From Pseudomonadota bacterium (GTDB lineage: Bacteria > Myxococcota > UBA9042 > PHBI01), in contig SYAK01000489.1 in assembly GCA_005788935.1 (NCBI GenBank), positions 1 through 5,855 on the forward strand: DNA of 5,855 nucleotides, written 5' to 3'. Under the pieces are notes generated by a model. The model saw nothing but the letters and a program-made list of their open reading frames with translations. It was not told the origin of the DNA and did no database searches. The stretch's first letter is position 1. The number at the start of each line of letters is the position of its first letter. Below, piece after piece: positions 1 through 5,855 of this stretch. Position numbers and translations under genes: made by a program.

Positions 1-3000
1 CCCGCGACGCGGCTGGCAACGCGTCCACCTGTCAGGCGCTCTTCAGCTTCACGCGCGCGGCACCCGCGGCGTTGCCTGCGCCGACCCCGCACCCGGTCCG
101 GCCACTCGCGCCTCCGTCACCGTCTCGCGCGACGACCCGCCCCGAGGTCTCCGTCTGCGCGCCCGCACCTGTGCCTGTCCGGTTGTACGCGACGCCCGAC
201 TGTTCGGGCCCGGCCGTGGCGACGACCGCCGTGGCGACCCCTGACGCCGACTGCCTCCCGGGCTTCTCCGCGACGGTCGAGGTCGAGCTGACCGCCGACG
301 CCCACACGGCGCTGTCGGCCCGCTACACCGGGCCCGACGGTCTGGAAAGCGCCTGCGGCTCATGCGCGACGTGGACCCACGACGCGAGGCCACCCGCGGG
401 GCTCGCGGCGGCCGTCCTGACACCACCCTCGCCCGCGGCGGTGACCGAGACCGTGCTGACGGCCGAGGCCGAGCCCGGCGCCGATGTCGCGATCCACGCG
501 GACGCGGCGTGTGCGGGGCTCACGCTCGCCACGGTCGAGGACAGCACGGGGCCATTTCAGGTGACGATCCCCCTCCTCACGAACCGCCCTGACGGGACCC
601 CGCTCTTCGCGATCGTGCGCGACGCGGTCGGCAACGCCTCGGCCTGCCTGCCCCTCGGGACCTTCGTCAGCGACACCCGCACCCTGCCCGCGCCGCTGCT
701 CGCGGACGCCTTGCCCGAGGTGACGCGGGCGGGCGAGGTGGTCGTGGCGGTGTGTGCCGCCGCAGGGCGCGCGACGACGCTCTTCGTGGCAGCAGGGCCC
801 TCGGGAGAGGCCTGCGGTGCGGGTGCGACGGCCCTGCCGATGTCGCCCGATGCGGGGCGTCCGGGCGTCTGTCCAGACGGTCTCGAGCGGTACGTGGCGA
901 CGGTCGTCGTGGCGGCTCACGGCGTCCCGAACGGGCGCACGACCCTGACGGCCCGGACGCGGGCCGACGGGGTGCTCGAGCGCGATTCGGGCTGTGCGCT
1001 GCTCGCGGGCTTCGACCACGACGACGTGCCGCCCGAGGCGCCGCGCCTCACCCAGGGGGTCGGGTCTCCCACGCGTTGGCCCTCGGCTGTCCTGCGGGGG
1101 ACTGGCGAGATCGACGCCGACCTGCTGCGCGTGGCGGACGATGACGTCGCGTGCGAGGGTCCTGCGCAACATGTTACGTTCAAGATTGACGGGACATGGG
1201 ATCTGCCCGTCGTGCTGGCGCTCAACGCGTCCACCGCCGTCCGCGCGCGGCTCCGTGACCAGGCTGGCAACCTGTCGCCGTGCGTGACGCTTCAGACCAT
1301 CGCCCACGATGACGTGGCGCCAGCCATGGCCGTGCTGCGCGCCACGCCCCTGTCGCCCACGTCGGCCACGGAGACGGCACTCGGCCTCTGCCTCGAGCCT
1401 CAGGCGACCCTGACCCTGCACGCGGACTCGGCCTGCGCGAGCGGCGTCCTTGGTGAGGTCGCAGCGACCGGGGCGGCGGACGTGGCCTGTCCTGTGGGGG
1501 CGTCGGTGCCGGTCGACGCGCGCGTTCCGTTGCTCGCCGACGGGTCGCGCCCGATCTTTGCCGAGGCGCGGGACGCCGCGGGCAACACGTCGCGCTGTGC
1601 CCCGCTCGCGGAGGTCGTCCGCGACACGACGGCCCCGCTGGCCCCGACGCATCTCGAGGCCGTCGCGACCGCCTGGGACTCGGCCACGGTCGAGATGACC
1701 GTGCGCGCGAAAGCCGAGCCCCTGGCGCGTGTGACGCTGCACGCGCGGACGGAGACCTGCGGCGAGGGCGAACCTCTCGCGACCGCGACCGCCGACGCCG
1801 ACGGGTCTGTGGGGCTGACGCTCACGGTGCCGCTGACCGCCCCGCTCGCGGTCGGCCTCGTGGCGCGCGACGCCGCAGGCAACCACAGCCCGTGTGCGGG
1901 GCCGCTAGCGCTCGTCGGGCCGGCCACGGTCCGCGTCGACGGGCTCGCAGCAGCCATGGACGACGGGTCGGCGCGCATCGGGTTTCACTTTCCAGATGGT
2001 GTCTTGCGCGCATCTCATGACGTGACGCCCGGCGAGCCGGTGACCGAGCTCGTCTTCGCGGGCTGCGTCGCGAGCGTCTGGTGGGAGGTCCCGGACTGGC
2101 TCGAGGACACGGCGCTGCGTGGCGTCGAGTCCGCCGAGCTCGCGCCCTCGGACATCGTCCGCTTCACCCTCGCCGCGCCGCTCGCCCCGCTCGCGTCTCC
2201 GACCCCCGCGCGCCGGGTCGCGGTCCCGACGCTGGCCGACCACGCGCAGGCCCCGGGCGGCGGTCCGCTCGTCTTCCTCGCCGAGGGCTGTCCAAACGCC
2301 CTCGCGGTCGCGGGCTCCGCCGAGCGGGACCTCGCGGTGAAGACGCTGACGGCGGGCTGCCTTGCGCAGCGCTGTCTCGGCGCGCTCCCGACCGTCTCGG
2401 AGGAATGCCTCGCGACGCCGGTCTGTCTCGCATCGGGCCCCGATGGGAGCTGCATCCGGCGGGCGCAGACCGTGACCGGGCGCATCGCCGAGACGCGCTG
2501 GAGCCCGTCGCTCGAGGTCTCGGAGGTGATCGCCTTCACGGACGCGACCTCGCTCACCTGGGAAGAGACCCTGCGCGACGGGCGGTGGGAGGTGACGGCC
2601 GCCCCGACCGCGCGGTTTGACGCATGGCAGACCTGCGGCTGCGTCGACGGCGGGACCGGCTGCGGCCCGGAGGCGCCTCGGACATGCCCCGGCCTCACCG
2701 CACCGCGCGAGGTCCTCGTCGGGCTGCCCTCGGTGCCCGCAGTCCCGGAGGGGCTGGGCGGCTTCATCACCTCGACCCGCTGTGACGACGCCCCGGACGC
2801 AGCCGGTGCGCGCTACCGGTGGCAGCCAGCGAGCCGCGTCGCGGTCGACACGTCCTGCCGGGACGCGACCGGGTGTGCCGCACGGGACGCCGCGGGAGTC
2901 TGCACGCGCGAGACGTCGACCGTGGCCCTGCTGGTGCTGCCCGTGCCAGCGCCTCAGGCGGCCCTGCTCGACGCCGAGGCGCGGGCGTCTTCAGAGGTGC

Positions 3001-5855
3001 TCGAGCGCTTCGCCCACCGCCACCTCGCGCTCGGAGGGACCGCGACGGTGTCGTGGGAGGCGGGACGGCACGACCCCGTGCCCGTGTCGGTCGCATCCTG
3101 GCAGCCGCGCGTCGAGGTCGCCTGGCCAAGCCGCGACGTGCCCATCGTCGCGACCGTGGACGAGGCCGCGGGGCCCGAGCCCGTCGAGCTGACGCGAGAC
3201 GCGGCGCGCATCGCCATCGGCACCTCGGGCGCCATCATCGACGTCGGGGAGGTCGCGCCGCGGATCTCCCGGCGCGCCCTCGAGGCGGCCGCGGTCAACC
3301 GGACCTGCGTCACGCCCGCCACGGGTGGCTGCGCCCGCTGGTACCACGAGGCCCCCGCGACCGTGCTCGGTGTGTCGCTCGACGCGGTCGCGGCTGACGA
3401 CGACCTCGAGGCCGCAGCCGACGCCGCCTTCGTCGCGCCCGAGGCGTGGGCGCACCTCGCGACCGTCGGCTGGTACGACGACAGCGTCGCGCTGCACCTC
3501 GACTTCGGCCCCTGGCGCGAGGACTTCGACGCGGTGTCGCTGACGGTCCTCGACGACCTCGAAACGGCCACGCGCATCAGCGTCGGGACCTCACCGCTGT
3601 CCGACGGCGCGCCGCTCTCGCTTCCGCCCGAGGGTCACGCGGCGCATGTGCTCGGCGCGGGCGGCGCCCCCTCCTTCAGCGTCGCGGCCCACGTCCTCGG
3701 CGACGCAGGTGGCGGTCAGGCCATCTACCTGCGGTCGGGGGCCTCGCGCGCGAGCCCGGCCCCGGAGCGCTGGTCGGCCCTCTGCCTCCGCATGCTCCCG
3801 GACGCCCCAGCTGCAGCACTTCAGTGGCCCGCCTCGAGCATGGTCCCCGACGCCTTCGCCGCGTGGCCGCGCGACGACCTCGCGACCTCCCTCGACCCGG
3901 CGGCCGGGCTCACCGTGGACTGGGAGCAGCGGTCGCGCGGCGCGGTCCCGAGTGATGCCCAGGTCCTCTCCGTCCTCGCGCAGGACGCGTCAGGGCACCC
4001 GACGCGGCGCTGGACCCACGCGCTCGCGCCAGGCCGTGGTCGGGGCGCCGTGTCGTTCCCGGAGCCGCCGCCCGGGTTTGAGGCGTGGCAGGTCAAGACA
4101 GGGCTCCGGACCGCCTCGGACACCTTCGAGGGCGAGTCGCCGCGGGTCCGGATGTTCGCCCTCGCGGCCCCACAGGTCGATGGCTTCAGCGCGTTCAAGG
4201 CGCAATACCTTGGAGATGCCGGGATCGCGGCAAGGTCCGGGGACGCGACCCGCGCGGCCGCCCTGCCGACGTTCTGGCGCGAGGCGGCCCGTGGCGCCGG
4301 GACGGTCACGGGGAGCGAGCTCGGGGCGCCGTTCTGCCTGAGCGAGGGCGAGGCGGTCACACCGGGAGCGGATGCGGAGGGCCAGGTCGGCTGCCTCAGC
4401 GGCTGTCCAGATGGCGGGCTGTGCCAGTCCGACGCCGACTGCGCGCGCGGCGTGTGCATCCGTCAGGCGGGGGCTGCGGCCGGCCTCTGTGAGCCACCCG
4501 TGGCGGTGACGCTCGACAGCGCGGGTGGCAGCGCGGTCGTGCCCGCGGTCTTCGTGACCTACGCCGGGCGCGCCTACGGGGAGCTGCCCGCGCCGAGACG
4601 CGCCGGGTACGCCTTCGAGGGCTGGGTGCTGCCCGGTGGCGGCCTCCCGGTGACCTCGGTCCAGCCCGTCACGCTGCGCACGGACCACCTCCTGCGGGCC
4701 CGCTGGACGCCGAACGTGTATGTCGTGACGCTCGACGCGGCTGGTGGCGTGGTGGCGCCAGCGGCCTTGGAGCTCACCTTCGGGGCGGCCTACGGGCCCC
4801 TGCCGGCACCGACGCGGGCGGGCTTCGCCTTCGGGGGCTGGTGGACGGCGGCTGGCGAGGCGGGCGTCGAGGTCCTCGCGACGACGCTCGTGGCCACGCC
4901 GGCCTCGCACACGCTGACGGCGCGCTGGACGCCGCGGGTCTATGCGGTGACGTTCGATCCGGCGGGCGGCGAGGTGACGCCGCAGCGCCGCGACGTGAGC
5001 TTCGGGAGCCCGTACGGTCCGCTCCCGACCCCGACGCGGGCGGGTTACGGCTTCGATGGCTGGTGGACCGAGGCCAGCGGCGGCGGCACCGAGATCGTTG
5101 CAACTGCAACCTTTGCGACACCAGCCCCTCAGACGCTCTCCGCGCGCTGGACCCCCAACGCCTACACGCTGACCTTCGACGCGGCGGGGGGCCAGGTGGC
5201 GCCCGCCACGCGCAGCGTCAGCTTCGACGCGGCCTACGGAGCCCTGCCAGTCCCGACCCGGACGGGCCACACCTTCTCGGGCTGGTGGACCACAGCCGCG
5301 GGCGAAGGGGCCCAGGTCCTCGCGACCGCCGTCTTCACCAGGACAGCCGACGAGACGCTCTTCGCGCGCTGGACCGCCAACGGCTACACGCTGAGCCTCG
5401 ACGCGGCGGGCGGCGACGTGACACCGACGTCGCTTCAGGTCACCTACGGCGAGGCCTACGGTCCCCTGCCCGCGCCGACCCGGACGGGGTACACCTTCGG
5501 CGGCTGGTGGACGACGGCGAGCGGGGTCGGGTCCGAACTCTTGGCGGACCATCCGGTCCAGACCGCCTCGGCCCACACGGCCTACGCCCGCTGGACCCCG
5601 AACGCCTACGCGGTCGCCTTCGACGCCGCGGGCGGCGAGGCCACGCCCAGCACGAAAGATGTAACCTTCAACGCATCTTACGGCGCATTGCCGGTGCCCA
5701 CACGGACCGGCCACACCTTCCTCGGCTGGTGGACGACGCCCGGAGAGGGCGCGGGGCGCGAGGTGACGGCCGCCTCGGCGGTCACGACCGCGTCGAACCA
5801 CGCGCTCTTCGCGCGCTGGAGCGCGGACGTCTTCACGGTGACGCTCGACGCGACC
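1..5855 (+). CDS. Giant modular surface/secreted protein with Ig-like and InlB B-type repeats (partial at both ends)
   Basis: One frame, with its first complete codon at base 3, is open for 1951 codons to the window edge; I translated every line and found no stop. Bases 1-2 finish a preceding codon. The frame is certain because recognisable repeats occur in it from the first codons (an R-D-A-A-G-N-A-S motif at residues 1-8) to the last (the start of another InlB-type repeat). Domain order: Ig-like array (residues 1-638), unassigned cysteine-bearing region (640-979), unassigned beta-rich region (980-1281), possible FN3-like module (1282-1396), linker, seven-cysteine module (1445-1496), InlB B-repeat array (1500-1951). 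No transmembrane segment or enzyme motif is visible. Many paired cysteines suggest an oxidising, extracytoplasmic location. Only six lysines occur, against many arginines and acidic residues. The start, signal peptide, C-terminal anchor and regulation are outside the window. An adhesin or cell-contact role is inferred from domain types only. Confidence 0.95.
51..368 (+). repeat. Ig-like repeat I-1 (type A) with proline-rich opening
   Basis: Residues 17-122. The first third is unusually proline-rich (about residues 21-41, with P-A-P-T-P and P-P-S-P runs), where other copies have an ordinary linker plus first strand. Core cysteines are at residues 52, 67, 84 and 118, with an extra one at 121. 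The closing motif is degenerate (R-Y-T-G-P-D-G-L-E-S-A-C) but falls at the correct spacing. The proline-rich stretch stays in frame and matches I-5 at S-P-x-x-A-T just before the first cysteine, so I read it as divergence rather than a frameshift. Confidence 0.65.
669..1007 (+). repeat. Ig-like repeat I-3 (type A), longest and most degenerate copy
   Basis: Residues 223-335. Cysteines at 251, 271, 290 and 331 follow the same order as in I-1 and I-5, but with wider spacing (20, 19 and 41 against 15, 17-18 and 34-36). The closing motif reads A-R-T-R-A-D-G-V-L-E-R-D-S-G-C, about four residues longer than the canonical form and lacking the G-N pair. The extra length is spread along the domain rather than being one insertion. 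Assignment to the array rests on the cysteine pattern and on its place between two clear B-type copies. Confidence 0.65.
1920..2939 (+). other. Unassigned cysteine-bearing region of the giant protein
   Basis: Residues 640-979. I do not recognise a family. It starts with a beta-rich stretch (V-R-V-D-G-L, then G-F-H-F-P-D-G), followed by a tryptophan-rich patch near residue 693 (V-W-W-E-V-P-D-W). Fifteen cysteines follow at 688, 763, 786, 791, 802, 808, 817, 878, 880, 887, 895, 927, 952, 958 and 967, clustered at 786-817, 878-895 and 952-967. This spacing does not match the Ig-like units upstream. A short R-D-A-A-G-V-C string at 961-967 recalls their closing motif, but the preceding strands are missing. 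The odd cysteine count and clustering suggest several small disulfide-bonded modules within a larger beta structure. Probably extracytoplasmic, like its neighbours; function unknown. Confidence 0.5.
2940..3845 (+). other. Unassigned cysteine-poor, probably beta-rich region
   Basis: Residues 980-1281. No family recognised. The opening (about 980-1010) is Ala/Glu-rich and could be helical (L-L-D-A-E-A-R-A-S-S-E-V-L-E-R-F). Alternating polar and hydrophobic stretches typical of beta strands follow. A single close cysteine pair at 1102 and 1110 (C-V-T-P-A-T-G-G-C) looks like a small disulfide loop, and one further cysteine lies at 1261. The part at about 1155-1245 (V-G-W-Y-D-D-S-V-A-L-H-L-D-F-G, then strand-like segments up to A-I-Y-L-R-S-G) reads like a jelly-roll or lectin-like sandwich, but this is only an impression from strand patterning. 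No catalytic signature such as H-E-x-x-H or G-x-S-x-G is present. Confidence 0.4.
3846..4190 (+). other. Possible cysteine-free FN3/Ig-like module
   Basis: Residues 1282-1396. The strand order L-T-V-D-W-E, then V-L-S-V-L-A-Q-D-A-S-G-H, then A-V-S-F-P-E-P-P-P-G-F-E-A-W-Q-V, then V-R-M-F-A-L-A resembles a small beta-sandwich of about 110 residues. The A-Q-D-A-S-G-H string recalls the A-R-D-A-A-G-N motif of the upstream Ig-like repeats but lacks the following cysteine. The F-E-A-W-Q string has a partial echo (F-D-A-W-Q) near residue 872 of the unassigned region. Residues 1397-1444 after it form an Ala/Arg-rich, possibly helical linker leading to the cysteine module. Confidence 0.35.
4335..4490 (+). 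other. Compact seven-cysteine module before the InlB-type array
   Basis: Residues 1445-1496. Cysteines are at 1445, 1464, 1468, 1474, 1480, 1485 and 1496. The core C-Q-S-D-A-D-C-A-R-G-V-C, followed by a Gly/Ala loop and a final C, matches the C-x-S-D-x-D-C-x-x-G-x-C style of short cysteine-rich modules common in secreted proteins of Myxococcota and relatives. Such modules are often annotated as EGF-like or Dickkopf-like cysteine-rich. They normally form small disulfide-bonded knots between larger domains. Here the module marks the switch from the cysteine-containing part of the protein to the cysteine-free repeat array, which begins about four residues later. The class is read from cysteine spacing only. 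Confidence 0.6.
4500..4718 (+). repeat. Divergent first copy (R1) of the InlB-type array
   Basis: Residues 1500-1572. The copy keeps the opening V-T-L-D-S-A-G-G, the central Y-G-E-L-P-A-P-R-R-A-G-Y and the closing A-R-W-T-P-N. It differs from all later copies in the loop, where G-W-V-L-P-G-G-G replaces G-W-W-T plus the usual linker, and where L-P-V-T-S-V-Q-P-V-T-L replaces the V-L-A-T-type strand. It is one residue shorter. A divergent outermost copy is common in repeat arrays; here it may also form the interface with the preceding cysteine module. Confidence 0.8.
4500..5855 (+). repeat. InlB B-repeat / Listeria-Bacteroides repeat array (74 residues, 222 bp; six copies plus start of a seventh)
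   Basis: Unit limits in bases: R1 4500-4718, R2 4719-4940, R3 4941-5162, R4 5163-5384, R5 5385-5606, R6 5607-5831, R7 from 5832 and cut by the window. R2-R5 are each exactly 74 residues; R1 has 73 and R6 has 75. The consensus is Y-x-V-T-F-D-A-A-G-G near the start, then Y-G-x-L-P-x-P-T-R-x-G, then F-x-G-W-W-T, a variable loop, and A-R-W-T-P-N at the end. This is the signature of the Listeria-Bacteroides repeat domain (PF09479/TIGR02543), a small beta-grasp-like domain found in tandem in surface proteins such as listerial internalin B. The array contains no cysteine. Adjacent copies differ at many codons, so the duplications are not recent. The array probably continues downstream; its usual role is as part of an extracellular stalk or adhesive region. 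Confidence 0.93.

Larger units (their letters stand above)
3..1916 (+). repeat. Tandem array of Ig-like beta-sandwich domains, alternating four-Cys (A) and two-Cys (B) types
   Basis: The array holds the end of one domain (residues 1-15) and six complete domains, with approximate base limits I-1 51-368, I-2 375-659, I-3 669-1007, I-4 1017-1301, I-5 1305-1616 and I-6 1620-1916. Each opens with a linker of the H/R-D-x-x-x-P type, has an L/I-H-A-D-x-x-C-like strand in the first half, and closes with R-D-x-A-G-N-x-S-x-C or a degenerate form. The closing motif starts at residues 1, 107, 206, 318, 418, 523 and 622, so the steps are 106, 99, 112, 100, 105 and 99. I-1, I-3 and I-5 carry four core cysteines; I-2, I-4 and I-6 carry two. 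The closing motif is common in bacterial Ig-like domains of large extracellular proteins. Such arrays usually act as rigid spacers or ligand-presenting stalks; which applies here is unknown. Confidence 0.85.

Noticed and set aside
51..170. Possible frameshift in the proline-rich opening of I-1
   Set aside because: The +1 and +2 frames give Arg-rich sequence here and no better match to the other repeats. The existing frame aligns with I-5 at S-P-x-x-A-T before the first cysteine, so a sequencing error is not needed.
840..860. In-frame ATG at base 840 as a possible gene start
   Set aside because: It sits in the middle of Ig-like repeat I-3, between its second and third conserved cysteines; the frame is already coding recognisable repeats upstream, and no ribosome binding site is evident.
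1168..1175. Eight-base palindrome AACATGTT as an operator or protein-binding site
   Set aside because: It is short, isolated and within coding sequence in a local A/T-rich patch; no promoter or second copy is nearby.
360..1886. Long open frame on the minus strand (508 codons) opposite the Ig-like array
   Set aside because: Same reason: the product is Arg/Gly/His-rich low-complexity with no recognisable domain, while the + strand frame shows spaced conserved motifs across the same bases.
2081..2620. + strand open frame of 179 codons in another frame
   Set aside because: It overlaps the giant coding frame entirely and encodes Arg/Ala/Gly-rich sequence without domain character, so it is a shadow frame.
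2883..2903. R-D-A-A-G-V-C string as a seventh Ig-like repeat ending
   Set aside because: The L-H-A-D-x-x-C strand and the expected 43-45 residue cysteine spacing are missing upstream, and close cysteines at 952 and 958 do not fit the repeat.
3990..5801. Long open frame on the minus strand (603 codons) opposite the InlB-type array
   Set aside because: It is antisense to a clear repeat-domain gene. Its Arg/Gly/Pro-rich product carries only a periodic imprint of the 222-bp repeats, and long antisense open frames are expected opposite G+C-rich codons with few A/T positions.

Overview
The window is G+C-rich throughout (about three quarters G+C by eye). It lies entirely inside one protein-coding gene on the + strand. 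The reading frame whose first complete codon is at base 3 runs to base 5855 without a stop codon, giving 1951 codons open at both ends. Neither the true start nor the true stop is present, so the signal peptide, any C-terminal anchor, the promoter, the ribosome binding site and the terminator are all outside. There is no intergenic DNA and I see no RNA gene, mobile element or CRISPR array. Residues are numbered from the first complete codon, so residue n begins at base 3n.

The protein looks like a very large secreted or surface-attached modular protein. From N to C terminus it has: (1) the tail of one and then six complete Ig-like beta-sandwich repeats of about 100 residues (bases 3-1916), most ending in an R-D-x-A-G-N-x-S-x-C-type motif; (2) a cysteine-bearing region I cannot assign to a family (1920-2939); (3) a cysteine-poor, probably beta-rich unassigned region (2940-3845); (4) a possible FN3/Ig-like module without cysteine (3846-4190) and a short linker; (5) a compact seven-cysteine module of the C-x(5)-C-x(4)-C type (4335-4490); and (6) a tandem array of 74-residue InlB B-repeat / Listeria-Bacteroides repeat domains (4500 to the window end), with six complete copies and the start of a seventh.

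The most striking structure is in the Ig-like array. The six domains alternate strictly between a longer four-cysteine type (A, 105-112 residues) and a shorter two-cysteine type (B, 99-100 residues), so the array appears to have grown by duplication of A-B pairs. The cysteine pattern also divides the protein: all 45 cysteines I count lie before residue 1497, and the InlB-type array has none.

Organism: the G+C content, the GCG/GAC/GTC-rich codon use, the paired-cysteine Ig-like repeats and the C-x(5)-C-x(4)-C module together resemble giant secreted proteins of Myxococcota and related former Deltaproteobacteria. This is inference from style and is not proven by any marker gene. A plausible role is adhesion or contact with other cells or surfaces, with the repeat arrays acting as stalks, but nothing in the window demonstrates a ligand or an enzymatic activity.
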